Numbered from the stretch's first letter, positions 1 to 11,756 are shown. The stretch is 64,000 nucleotides of DNA from Brachycybe producta (GCA_036925085.1 JAUPFP010000002.1:12243607-12307606); one strand, 5' to 3'. A program made the numbers and translations. The notes: a model not told the origin generated them from the letters alone.

Positions 1-50
1 AAGTAAACAAACAAGAGTTAAACGTACGATCAAAGACAACAACGAGATAT

Positions 51-3000
51 TTAAATATCTAAAAGAAAATGACCGTTGACGGAACCGTTTTTGAGTAAGA
101 CCCCGATGAGATTTGATGAATAGGATACCGAAAGTGTGTGACCTTTAGCTTCCAGACTAGAATTACACAAACACGTTCATTAATCCACATTTGGATAATT
201 AACTCGAAAGACATACTCTCGTTTAAACTCGAGTGCAACGGCAACATTGTCATCTTTAAGCGCATCCACAAACCGTTGCATCTGTTTTTGAAGAAGACGA
301 AAGTACATTTAATAAGAATCCTCTCCAAAACAGATTAGAATTTAATTACGTTTGTCTGTTCTCCTTTTCTTACATTCGAAGTTTGCCGCTAATGGATAGG
401 ATAATAAAATGAAATGTGAAAACGGCCAAAACAGAATGAAGTAAAGTGCTATTACACTCGATAAACGTATCTCTGGAATCGCAAATGGAACTGGTCTGTT
501 GTGTCTCTCCAGGAAATTCCCCAGAAAGACGAGCGTCTTGTCGCTCGGTTGTACGTTCTCTTCCTGAAAAGCGGTCCAAACGCCGAGGGCTGCGTCGACG
601 TTGTCCGCCTTCGCGTAAGCTCGCATCAAGTAGAAGTACATACGGTCTCGATCAATGTCGAACAGATCGCGAGTGATATTCACTATGTTCTCTAAACATT
701 CGACCTGTCGAGTGTCGAAAAAGGAAATCAACCGAGGAAACAAAAACTGAGAACATAAAAGTCGCTCGAAAACCCATCCACAACCTTATTTTCGGCCAAG
801 TATTTCTCGCAGATTGTATCTAAACGTTGGTGACGAGCTCGAATTCCGGGTGTCTGAATAAAAAAAATGTCTTCGATTTGAAACAGATCTAAAAAAAAAA
901 TACAGTTACAAATTACCTCTAAGATTTTGCGTGCCTGACGCACTTGATTGCACTCGATAAAAGCGAAAGCCAAATCGTACATTGTGTTCATTTCTCCGTG
1001 AATCTCCGTACTCAAGTCAACAACTAAAAAAACGGTCAGTAGAAAAGCGATAATCTCTTAAAACGGTTAACAGACGAACCTTTCTGTAAATTCTCGGCAT
1101 CTTCTAGATGTATAAACTTTTGAAACAACTCGTTCTTCAGAGGTGTACAACGATGAACCTTGCAACAATGTTCGAACTGCTTCAAAGCTCCTTCGAGATC
1201 GTCCCTTCGATAAAACAAACGAAACACTCAGATTTAGAAAAAGAGAGTCACACTCTTCGTATACGACGGCCAGTTAAGCAAACGCACTTGACGAGATGCG
1301 CCTTGACGGTCGGACCGAGGACGCCGTTCGTCGGCAGCGACAGACCGCGATTTATGACCACGTCGAATAACTTTTGAACACCATCGACATCACCCTTCAT
1401 AGCAGCCGCGTTCAACAGGCGCCACACGTTGCCGAACAAAGTTTCAGCTTTCTCGCGGGAATTATGCTTTGAGATCATTTCGATCGCCTCTGAAAACAAC
1501 ATAGGAGAATCATCGACTTTGCTTCATTTGGAAACTACCGTTTAACTGCGCAAACCGACCTTGGGTTTTGTCACATTTAACCATTAGAGCAGCCAGATTC
1601 AAAACTTTATGGTCGTCTAACGAAAACTCCAAATCCATTTCAAGCCTAGAAAACACAAAAGGCAAACGGTTACCGAAAATCAAATCGTTGAGATGATGCT
1701 GAACTTACATCTTGGTGCGATAATGAAGAGCATTGTCGAGTTGTTCGTGAGATACGCACAAATCCATGAGCTGAGCATACATCGCCGGAGTGTAAATGAA
1801 GTTACTCTTGTCCAATTCAGCTTTGATCTCCATCGCTCGTTTAATATTCTGTAATAAAAATAACGACGGAAGCTTATAAGAATGGCAGCTACAATCAGAA
1901 AACTAAACTACCGTAGTGCGACAGTATTCAAAAAGCAGCCTTCTTAAAACTCCTCGTACGTTCATGTTCTTTGCCTAAGAAAATACACGAAATAAATAAA
2001 TCCTACGACGTCGAACAAATTGGAAAACGATCGATATAAACACACCTTCAACTCGATGTAGTGAGCCTCCAATTCACTCAAAGTCATTTGACGCTGAAAT
2101 CAAACAAACACTTAAATTGAGTTTCAAGTGTTAAAATGGCTTCTGAAACTCTTCGAACTATCTGTCCTTTCAGAAGATCAAAAATACGACAAACTAGAAA
2201 GTGAAGCTCAATCATTGTTGATATATCTTTTAAAATAAGCGTTTTATGTCAGCTTAAAGCCATCCAAGTTTTATCAGATGATATTTTGCTTATTGTCTAT
2301 GTAAAAAGTTTATTTTGAAAAATATCAACATGAAAATAATATTAAAGGATGGTCTTCTAGTTTCTAACACTTAATTTCTCTAGTGTTGCTCTTCTGAAAC
2401 TGCAGAATAACCAAAGTTGAAAAATCAACTGAATGAATACAATAGAAAATGTTAAAACTAACGGGATGTTGAATATAGGGCCGTACACCAGTTTCCCCTT
2501 CCTCGTCACCTCCAGCTTCGAGTGCGGACGACGTCAGCTCCTCCAGCAACTTTAATAAATATATTGAATGGCAAAAGAGAAAACCAAAAAACTAACAAAA
2601 AGCACTTACGGGAATAAATTGAGCCAAGTTTTGTGTCCCAATTATAGCTTGTAAATGTTCGGCATTTGCAGAAGAGATGCTCAAATTCTTGCAACGAAAT
2701 AAAAGTAGAAATGAGCAACAAAATAAAAACATGACTATTTTTAAGGTGGAATTCTTCTTTGTACATTGCTCTTGAGAGCATCGAGTATCGTCTCTAGGTT
2801 TCCACACTGTCCGCCGTTCAATGTTAGATAGTTAACGAGAAACATACCGGTCCAGTCTGAAACAAAAAATACTCGTTTCTTACTTACCGTAAGTATTTAG
2901 CAAAAGATAAAAAAATGAATCGAAGAAAGACTTCGAAACCTGTTCTTTGGTTCGGTTCTCGATTCTCATTTATCCTCTTCAAAATCTACCAAAAAAAGTA

Positions 3001-5910
3001 AAAATCAAATCTATTTCAGAGGTTCCTTTAGAGTCGACAAAAAAACTCACTTCTACGGCAGAGTCTAGATCGCTAGTGGCGATGTATGCCGAAGCCAACG
3101 GACGAATCAACGTCGTCTGAAGAAAACTAATGACATATTTTTTAGCTGAAAGAAAGAAGAAAAAAAAACTTAAAAGAAAACTCAAAAGAAATAAATGAAA
3201 AGAAAAATTAAGTGATAGTTAAAAAAACGAAATGAATATTACAAAATTAAATAACAATTAACGAAAAATTTGAAAAATCCGACCTAAATTGACTGCGGCC
3301 AAAAGTTCTTTGTCGATGAGCAGCTGTACTACGAGTGGGCCGATGACAGAATTCACCGTATAACCCATATGCTGAAAAAAAATTACCACGTTAACTTCAC
3401 ACTTTCCATCTTTTGGCTCGGTACTTATTTCGAATAAATTCAACCTGAAATTTTTGAATGACAACTTCCGGATCTTGTAAACTAACCGCCGGGAAAACAT
3501 AGCCTAAAAGGGTGTCGAAATTGGCCAACGAATTTAAAGAGGCCATCAGTTTCAGAGTTTCGTAAATTCCTGAAAAATAAATCAAAATAAGTGTTTCAAA
3601 ATCTACCACACGTAAATGGAATAAGAACGTTCGTATACCTTCTTCGTTCGAATTCTTCCTATGCGATGCCAAAATTGGCCAAAAATAATGAGGGCGGACT
3701 TCGTTTCCCTTCGGAAACAAAAAGAATGAAATAAATTACGTAAAAAAAAAACAGAAATAATTCGCAATACCCACTTCTTCATGAAGCTTTTTAAGAAATA
3801 TTTCCGTACAATCTGAAAAGAAAAATCAAATTTACAAAAGTAGAAATTTACGAGATGAGATCGCCGTTACCATTCCTTTCGAAAACCAAAGAAGCCTCCG
3901 TGGCACGAATCAAACCGGTCACATTCAACGAACGACTTTTCAAATCGTCGCATAATTTTATGATTTTTTCAGCCGGCTAAAAATAAAACGAAGTATGATC
4001 TAGAAAACCCAATTGCCAAAACAATAAAAAACACACACCGTTCCCGCTTTAACCATCTGCCGAATAAAGAAGTATCCAGTGTTAGGAGTGGCACCATCAA
4101 CGGGAACAAGTCTCGACATAGTGAGCAGAAGTTTGTAAGCGACTTCCTCTTGACCGACGTTCACCAACTGAAGTATTGTGTTGATTACGTCTTGATTGTA
4201 ACCGACTTGTTTCCTCATTTTGCCCAATATCTAATCATAAGGCAAAATTAGTTAACTTTATCTGCAAGTAAACGAACACACAAAAAAAAGAGAAAAGAGT
4301 GTGGAGACCTCGTCGACGAATTCGGAATGACCACCTTTAGCCAGAGCCATCAACACTTCCATGTAATCTCTATCCAAGAGGAACACGTCTCCACTTTCGG
4401 CCTCTTTAATCGCCTACGAAAGTACGAAAAGGAAATCAACAACATTCGATCAAAATCTAAAAGAAGGAATCTCACCAGTTGAATGCTCTCCATGTCTCCC
4501 TTCTCTGCGTAACCTCGCATTAGACACGTGTACGTGTCTGCACTCGGCTCCAACTTCGCATTCCGCATCACGTCCAAGAGGGACTTTGCCGCTTCCATAT
4601 CCCTAAGACACCAGTGCAAAACAAGTTTAAAACTAAACACGAGACTAATCGAGTAAGACAAACGAATAAATGACGAACCCCGATCGTGAATGGCCCTGGA
4701 TCAGAGAATTAAAGACGTTCTCGTTGATCGGCAAGTCCTTTGCTTTCATAAAATCCAGAATCTTGCTGTAATCAATCCATATCAAAATAAGAAACACCAC
4801 AATAAAAACATTCTCTCTCCCAAATACTCTTTACCTTGCTCCGGCAATGTCTCCCTGTTGACAATACCGTGCGATCAGCCGCTGGTAAGTGACTCTGTTA
4901 GGTTCGACGCCGTTCGCTTCCATTTCAGACAAGAAGTCTGTTGGCGTAAACTCGTGCTCATTCTCCAGATAGACTTTTAGAAGTGCGTTATAATGACTGA
5001 CATCCAGACGAACATCTTAAGATACAGAAATGACACCCGCCCCAAACAAAATAAACGATCAGAAAGTGAAAATATAACGTAACAATCAAAAGGCTAATTG
5101 AGGTGAAACGACAAAAACCGAGAGAACGAAGAGTGTTCCAAATGTCGGTAACCATTGCGATTCTGTTTCCCGGCAATTCCTCTGGAAGCAACGATCCACA
5201 ACATCGAATCGCAAGTAAACTCTGTGTAGCCGAAGCGACGCCTAAAGATTTAAACACACAAATATCTCAACCAGCGGTGATAGAAAACGCATTGAAAAAT
5301 ATTGGCGTGAAACACAAACCTGCTGCTTTGATTTCACTGAAAATCTCTTTAACATCGCGTAAAGAGATTCTTCCAGTCTTACGGACCTCAACATCCAACC
5401 TGTATAAAGCTCGGTCCAGTTTCTCAACTGGACTTTCATTGATATTCACTTCTCTTCTAAGCCGGGCGAGCCTCGGTTGAGAATACTGGGCCCTTTTATG
5501 GACGACTTCAGTCGCAAAACAACTGAAACGTTTATTAAAATGTTACAAAATTGTGCGAGAAAAAAAAAGAAATCTACGCATATATTTATAAATTTGAACT
5601 CATAAGGTATGTAACATTTCTGTTATTTCGTGTTATAATATGGGGCCCCCCCTGAAAGAGGAAAGTCACATGGCGACCTTCCTCCTCCCCCCCAAGAAGA
5701 GAAACATGGTTGCCACCAACACCGGGAACGGAACTCAGGATCTGTTAAGATCAATGTTGAAACTAACCGTGATAAAAGGACAGCATTACGCCGTCGTCTG
5801 TGAACCGGTCTAGTGATATAGGACGACGATCGAAGAAATGAAGCGAAACTAAATGAACTATTTGCGAAAGAGCGAATGCACTCAGCTGAACGAAACAAGG
5901 CAGCGGCCAT
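51..5910 (-). CDS. LRPPRC: LRPPRC, mitochondrial PPR-repeat RNA-binding protein (29 exons)
   Basis: Mitochondrial matrix pentatricopeptide protein that, with SLIRP, stabilises and coordinates translation of mitochondrial mRNAs. Exons (low-high): 51-156, 217-281, 456-704, 785-853, 917-1023, 1080-1204, 1288-1489, 1539-1645, 1709-1848, 1912-1974, 2046-2093, 2487-2549, 2610-2687, 2765-2856, 2940-2985, 3051-3145, 3284-3371, 3445-3569, 3639-3708, 3775-3812, 3871-3976, 4039-4230, 4309-4413, 4476-4602, 4679-4765, 4835-5015, 5119-5241, 5320-5522, 5768-5910. All phases agree and give about 1080 residues. Near-identity blocks with vertebrate LRPPRC include [51 protein letters not shown] and [12 protein letters not shown]. 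The start [10 protein letters not shown] opens an Arg/Ser-rich presequence typical of matrix import. The protein ends about 300 residues short of human LRPPRC; the last two exons are the least certain and the gene may continue past the window edge. One intron (2094-2486) holds a MITE. Confidence 0.93.
2115..2450. mobile_element. Family A foldback MITE in LRPPRC intron
   Basis: Diverged copy inside intron 2094-2486. It keeps ACTAGAAAGTGAAGCTCAATC on one arm, AAAGTTTATTTTGAAAAAT in the middle and CTTCTAGTTTCTAACAC on the other. It explains why this is the longest intron of the gene's 3' half. Confidence 0.65.
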
Positions 5911-6439
5911 CTTGAAAACTGATCGAAAATCGAAATGAACAAAGTATCGATACAAACTTAAATATCGATGTTCTCAGCAATAAATTCAAATGGGGACGAC
6001 ATAAGAGAAAATTACATGCGAGATTCACAGCAAAGCGTACGTATGACAAGCGATTTTACTTTTTATCAGCCTTTTTCTAAATATTCAGAATATAACTTAA
6101 GTCAATAAATCTGTTAAAATGCGGATTAAAAGCAAAAATGCTTACCATCCTGTACAAGATTCACCCTCTGTATCGTCTCCCTTAATAAATTCATATTACA
6201 ATATAATACTCTGGTCAATTACTCACACCGACGAAAGTTATAAAAAAAAATAATAAAACACCTAATAAAGCAGGTGCCTATTGTTATGTATAATTTCGAA
6301 ACTAATTATTCATCCTAAAATGTTATTTTACGTTATTCTGATATAAATAATTGGGCTACAGTCAACTTTCTATACTTTACCAGAGCATAAGTGATCAGTG
6401 CGGTTACTTTAAATGAAAATAACCGGTTAAGAAATAATC
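5911..6439. promoter_or_regulatory. Bidirectional spacer between LRPPRC and SLIRP
   Basis: A 529-bp spacer separates the two start codons, so promoters and 5' leaders of both genes must fit here. Next to the LRPPRC start are a perfect palindrome TATCGATA (5945-5952) and a second core ATATCGAT (5962-5969), both of the DRE type used by insect housekeeping promoters. The middle is AT-rich with no open frame of note. No TATA box is placed convincingly for either gene. Shared control of the two partners is inference from the layout. Confidence 0.7.
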
Positions 6440-6868
6440 ATGGCCGCGAGACAAGGTTTGCGTGTTTTCGTCGGCAACCTTCCATGGACTGTAAGCAAAA
6501 GTACGTATTATTTATCAATAATTCAATGAATTCACAAACGGCACCATTAAAGAGATGTGGATTTCTATTATAGAGGAGCTGAAGGAACACTTCTCTCAGT
6601 TCGGCCACGTGTCCACGGCTTACGTCGCCTTTGTAAGTTGCCCCCCCCCCTTTACGCGTCTCACGTTACGTTGCGTAACGCTTTTCTGTTTTCACGCGCG
6701 CACACACAGAACAAAGAGACTGGGATGAGCAGAGGCTTTGGGTTCATCAAGTTTGCCACTAGATCCGGATACATTGCAGCCACAAGCAAAGACAACCACG
6801 TGATCGAAGGAAACTCAGCCACAGTTCAGTCGGTCGGCGAAAGAAGCACGTCGGAAGAACTTTCTTAA
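6440..6868 (+). CDS. SLIRP: SLIRP, mitochondrial RRM protein, partner of LRPPRC (3 exons)
   Basis: Small single-RRM protein that binds LRPPRC in mitochondria and protects mRNAs from decay. Exons 6440-6500, 6574-6632 and 6710-6868 join in phase to give 92 residues (human about 109). The RRM fills nearly the whole protein: RNP2 is VFVGNLPW, RNP1 is RGFGFIKF. The block ELKEHFSQFGHVS followed by FNKETG matches SLIRP rather than generic RRM proteins, as does NHVIEG near the end. The start ATG at 6440 directly precedes the RRM, so the presequence is very short. It lies head-to-head with LRPPRC and tail-to-tail with SNW1. Confidence 0.93.
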
Positions 6869-7088
6869 AACCTAACATTTCATCTTATTAAACCTGAATC
6901 ATAAAAGCACTGTACAAAAATGCGTTAAATAAAAAAAACATCTTTAATTAGAATTGGCTTTTGTCTCAATGAATGTTTACGAATACTTGTACAATTTCTT
7001 GACGTAATAACTAAAGGGGGGACCAATAAGGGAAGCAAAAGACAACCGAAAAGATGATTTAAGTGGAAGTTATATGTACACATGTATC
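6869..7088. terminator. Convergent 3' region of SLIRP and SNW1
   Basis: Only 220 bp separate the two stop codons. On the plus strand, ATTAAA at 6887-6892 and AATAAA at 6928-6933 are suitable poly(A) signals for SLIRP. The SNW1 3' end must fall in the same stretch, so the two 3' UTRs may overlap. No gene is seen here. Confidence 0.6.
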
Positions 7089-9498
7089 TCACTCCCTACG
7101 ACGCTGTTTTCTTTCTCGGTCGTAGTCACGAGACGACGAGGCAGCACCACCACGTTCCCGTTCGTTCTCGACGGGTCTCTTGCTCGCCTTCTTTGCCTCC
7201 GTCAAGAACTTGTCCAAACCAAACGGGTCGTCGTCCTCCTGACGTTCGAACTGAACTGCTCCCTCACGACGAGCAGAACGATCCACGCCCGAGAACTCCT
7301 TGTCGGGAACAAATCTAAGAAAAGAGACGAAATCTAAGCAAATAGAAATACAGAAAAAAGAAAGCTCTTCGTGAAGACCACCTGCTCGTCTTTATCAGCT
7401 TGTCAAGATCGTCTCCGTATACGTCGCGGTCCATATTGCGAGACGGTCGGTAGATGTTCTGACTCACTGTCTGACCCGATCGCCAAGGTTTATCGTAAAC
7501 ATTGTAAGCCTCGTCATCGCCGAAACCGCTGTCCATCCCCTGAAACAACAAACCAGAAGACGACAACAATTTAAGTGATGATCGGGATCATCGACATGAA
7601 TCTCTCATTTGACACAGACCTTGTTCTGATTGAAAAGGCGCTGATCGTACTGCGTTTCTCCGTTGTTATTCAAACGTGCATTCGGCAATCCGAGAGCAAT
7701 CTGTTCGCTAATGTCTCTCTCTCGTTGGCGCTCCAACTTCGATCTCTTGTCCGGTGCCGCACGTTGAAGGTTACGATCTCTCTGTCTCTCCTTGTGACGG
7801 TCGTAACGCAACTGGTCACGTTCCTTCACCTCGTCTTCACGATCTGCATGGGATTGAAAAAGTCGAGATGATTCCGACAGTTCCACACGAGAAAGTGGGG
7901 ACGGTTTTAACCGATATATATACCGTTCACTGTCTGAGACCTAATGCCAGCCCTTTCTTCTCGAGCTTTCTGCGCCAGCATACGCAAGTTTTCTTCCTTG
8001 CGTTCCTTCTCTTTCTTCGCCAGTGTCTTCTCCATTTGCGATCGAGCATCGACGGCTTCTCTCGCCTTTCGATCGGCAATGTACAGCGCCTCTGCCAGTT
8101 TGGCAAAGTTTTCGTTGATGTGAACCTGTTGAAGACCTCGTCCGTCGGCAGCCAAACGTTTATCCAACGGAATAGTGTATCCCTAAAAGACGAAAGAACA
8201 ACAGAAATTAATCTTTTGTATTTCTGCCTTCAAACACGATTCAATTGAACCTTGGCGTTCTTCCAGTTCGAAATGCAAGGAGGAATCTTCCATTCTTGCT
8301 GTTCCTTGACCGTAACCTAAAAGAAACCAAAAAAACAAAGTGTAATTTCAATTCAATTCATCAATTGAATTAGAAAAAAAGGACCTTTCGAGTGGGCGAG
8401 TGCAAAACGGGAGCCGGAGGCGAAGGTGGTCCTCTAGGAATCTTTTTATTGATCCTAAACTTCGGAGGTTCCATCGGATCTTTCTGAACTTCGACCATAC
8501 GAATGACCCTCTGCTTTGCACCAGAGTTAAACGCAACTCCTTGCTGAGAAGGAGTGTAGCGAATGTACTGAGCAGGTCCGAGTTTCTCGGCACAACGGAC
8601 TGGCATGGCGGCAGAGATTTTAGTATGAGTCACTTTTTCCAAAGCGAGACGCGTCTTTTCCGTTATCTAGACGGCGAAAAAAACAATAAGCACAATCTGG
8701 AAACATCGACCTAAACTCCGCCGTCAAAAAAATCTCACGTCTTCGACTTCCTCTTCATCCGGCTTCTGAAGCCCATCATCGTCTTCGTTCATCACTTCCT
8801 TCGGCAAAAGATCCGTAAACTTTGAGTAGACAATCTAAAACAATAAGAAAGATAACCGTTGGCCGTGACGCAAAACAAACAACGCAGATGATGGACGCGA
8901 CCTTATCCTTTCCGTGTCCCTGACGAGCTAGAACATCGTATTTCACTTTCCCTTGAGCGTCCAATTGAACGGCGATCGCGTTCGAAGTTGATTGTTCGCC
9001 GCGTCCCATTTCCAACGGATACTGAGCAACTTGAATCTCGGGAAAAGCTCCTCCATCTCCGTAATCGTTAGCACATCTAGGAATCCAGTTCTTCCTTTGT
9101 CCGTACGGAGGAACCGAGTTCTTAATCGAAACGACTGACGACTGGGTCTGCAATAAAAACCAAAAACAATATTGAAAGCTGAATTTTATAAATTCGATTT
9201 GAAGGGTGATGGAGAAATATGAGAGAGACCTGTGAACGAACGTTACTACGTTCGTGACGGTGATCATCTCTGTCCAAAACGGGCTGCGATGGCGCAGGAA
9301 GAAAACTAAAACAGAACGGAACAATGGAGAAAAATAATTAAAAACACCTTCTGAAAATTAACCCTAAACCTAATATAATTAAAATATCATTAAACGGACA
9401 AAACACAACACGTTTCTTTAAATTATTCGCATATTAAACAGATAATAACTACTAAAAATGAAAAAAAATTAAACAACTCACTTTCTCATCGACGCCAT
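7089..9498 (-). CDS. SNW1: SNW1/SKIP, spliceosome component and transcription coregulator (10 exons)
   Basis: Nuclear SNW-domain protein (SKIP, Prp45 family) that sits in the catalytic spliceosome and acts as a coregulator for nuclear receptors and Notch. Exons: 7089-7314, 7382-7539, 7620-7843, 7924-8182, 8251-8316, 8385-8666, 8739-8834, 8902-9147, 9230-9305, 9482-9498, giving 549 residues (human 536). The N-terminus MASMRNFLPAPSQ matches the family. PPYGQRKNWIPR and FGDGGAFPEI-type residues follow. The SNW domain lies at about 185-345 and holds the eponymous ISNWKNAKGYTIPLDKR. Charged helices (KAREERAG, RAAPDKRSKL) and the tail DDDPFGLDKFL with KQRRRE close the protein. The 17-bp first coding exon was chosen for its ATG, clean GTGAGT donor and correct phase. 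It is divergent from TBP. Confidence 0.96.
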
Positions 9499-9573
9499 TT
9501 TAAAAAAAGAAAACTAAAGCTCCATACATAGAGGTAGCTCAACTATACCTACCTCCTCTTAATAAGATGCTTA

Positions 9574-9581
9574 TGACGTCA
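9574..9581. promoter_or_regulatory. CRE palindrome TGACGTCA (proximal SNW1 copy)
   Basis: Perfect 8-bp CREB/ATF site 76 bp upstream of the SNW1 start codon. A second copy lies at 9744-9751. Function is inferred from the motif and its position in a divergent promoter. Confidence 0.5.
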
Positions 9582-10027
9582 AAGGGGTTGACGAAAATTT
9601 TACGCTTGTGCTATTTTCTATGGTAAAAAAAAGTAATAACCAAAGAATACAGAAAACTTTTGTTTTAAACTGTTCAGACCGGTTCATATAATCCATTTTA
9701 TTAGTCAAAGTGCCACAAATTTAAATTTCTCGTCACCAACTATTGACGTCAGAAACTTTTTTTCAGAAAATATACTGTACCTTAGCTGAGTATGGCCAAT
9801 AGATGGCGGCACATTGGCGGTTTCTTTCAAATTTACACTACATTTTAATGATTAACAACATTGCACACCTCTGTAAAAGAAATCAAAATTTTGTTTCTAA
9901 AATGAGAAATATGAAAAAAGAAAAACGTAAAAAAAAAATGGCAAAGAAAAACTTTACTTCTAAGGTTCACTCACAAATGACATTTTTTTAATATCATGAA
10001 GTTGAGCTACCTTTGTAAATTTATATA

Positions 10028-10071
10028 ATCGATATTAAATGTATAGTATCGATAAATAATTTTAATCGATA
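10028..10071. promoter_or_regulatory. Cluster of three DRE-like ATCGATA sites upstream of TBP
   Basis: ATCGATA at 10028-10034, the full palindrome TATCGATA at 10047-10054, and ATCGATA at 10065-10071. Three cores in 44 bp is far above chance. In Drosophila this motif recruits DREF/BEAF at housekeeping promoters; use of the same factor here is inference. Confidence 0.55.
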
Positions 10072-10306
10072 CGAACCATTTTCAATTTCAAATCGGATCT
10101 TCAGGAATCAGAAGAGATTCGGGAATTTCATTTGGGTTCATTAGTAACTGGAGCATTTTGACCAAAACAGGTAACTATAACAATGATTATTATTGCATGC
10201 AATCAATTTTCAGGTAGATTTTAAAGCTGAGTTGAATTTCATTGTTATTTCTTTCGTTGTTCTCCGATTTGTTTCTTTTTTTTTTGATTAGATCCGTCTG
10301 TTAAAA

Positions 10307-11671
10307 ATGGATCCGTTCACCAACAGTCCCGCTTTCAACCTTCACAGCCTTGGAACACCTTTCAACATACTTCAAGATGACGATCAGGCACTGACACCTC
10401 AACCTGCACAACCGACACAACAACCGGGAACCTCTTCCTCACACCAACAACAGCAGCAGCAGCAACAACAACAACAACAGAGGCTCTCGAGTGTGTTCGG
10501 AAGCCCGTCGATGGCGCCACAAAGTCTTCTTCAACCTCAGACACCGGTTTTTTACGTCCCAATTCTAACCTAAACATGAATAAAAGCACTTTATTCGTTT
10601 GTGTTTTATATTGTTCTTGCAGCAGAACATGATGTCACCAGCATCATCCAACCTAAATACATCATTAATGGCACCGGGATCGGCAGCATCTCTCTTTTCA
10701 CCAGCACCTGGTCATCCGATGACTCCCATGACCCCATCCTCGGCCGATCCAGGCATCGTGCCGCAGTTACAGTGAGCGACGCATTTCACGTCTTCCGCAT
10801 GGTTTCGATATCTGAAAAGTTCGTTCGTTCCATTTTGTTTGCAGGAACATTGTCTCTACGGTGAACCTCGGAACCAAGTTAGAGTTAAAAAAAATTGCCC
10901 TTCATGCGCGTAATGCAGAATACAATCCGAAACGTTTCGCTGCCGTCATCATGAGGATAAGAGAACCGAGGACGACGGCGCTCATCTTTAGTTCGGGAAA
11001 AATGGTTTGCACCGGCGCAAAAAGGTATTCAAGACTTAAGAATTCGAAGATTCGTTTTACTAACTTAACGTTTTCTTTTCGTGTAGCGAAGAGCAATCGA
11101 GGTTGGCAGCGCGGAAATATGCTCGCATCGTGCAGAAACTGGGTTTTGTGGCAAGTTTTTTTTTAAGAAGATAGAAACTCCCAGTCAGCATTTATTTTCA
11201 AACTCGTCTTTCTTTTATTCCTTTTTTAGGCAAAATTTCTTGATTTTAAAATTCAGAATATGGTCGGTAGCTGCGATGTTAAGTTCCCAATTCGGTTGGA
11301 AGGTTTAGTTTTAACCCACAGTCAGTTCTCGAGGTGAGAGATCTCGTTGTCACAATCTAATTAAAAAAATACTTTCATTTTATGAATTCCCTATGAAATG
11401 TTTTTAGTTACGAGCCTGAACTGTTCCCTGGCCTCATCTACCGTATGGTGAAACCGCGTATTGTACTTCTCATCTTCGTATCGGGAAAGGTCGTCCTCAC
11501 CGGTGAGTATTGAAACGAAGGCCACCCGACTTAATATCTCGTCGTTGTTTGGTTAGAGAGAAAGCTAGAGTGATCGGATTTTTCTTCGTTTTAGGAGCGA
11601 AGGTGAGGTCAGAGATTTACGAAGCTTTCGACAACATCTATCCAATACTGAAGAGTTTTAAGAAACAGTGA
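10307..11671 (+). CDS. Tbp: TATA-box-binding protein (7 coding exons)
   Basis: General transcription factor of TFIID, SL1 and TFIIIB that bends promoter DNA. Exons 10307-10546, 10623-10771, 10845-11024, 11087-11150, 11230-11333, 11408-11502, 11595-11671 encode 302 residues. The variable N-terminus has a run of 12 Gln near residues 48-59 and Pro/Met-rich [10 protein letters not shown]. The saddle core (about 125-302) has both direct repeats: [34 protein letters not shown], then [33 protein letters not shown] and [16 protein letters not shown]. The exon 4 donor reads GTG|GCAAGT, so this intron is probably of the GC-AG class. That choice leaves LGFVAKF where most animals have LGFPAKF. It is divergent from SNW1. 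Confidence 0.98.
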
Positions 11672-11756
11672 AAAGAAGAACAAAACATTATTTTCAGATT
11701 CAATTAACTTAAACATAAAAATCATATCATTTTGTATTTTCGAGATTTATTCCATG

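Larger units (their letters stand above)
9499..10306. promoter_or_regulatory. Bidirectional spacer between SNW1 and TBP
   Basis: 808 bp between start codons. It contains two perfect CRE palindromes TGACGTCA (9574-9581, 9744-9751), a CCAAT box (about 9794), and three ATCGATA cores crowded at 10028-10071 upstream of TBP. A spliced 5' leader is likely for TBP: donor at 10171 (CAG|GTAACT), acceptor at 10291 after a T-rich tract. A 17-19-bp inverted repeat (9525-9543 versus 10001-10017) frames most of the spacer. No protein-coding gene is seen. Confidence 0.65.

Noticed and set aside
9520-9548. let-7-like GAGGTAG ... CTACCTC
   Set aside because: The seed-like word is present but the rest of let-7 is not, and the same word recurs as part of an inverted repeat.
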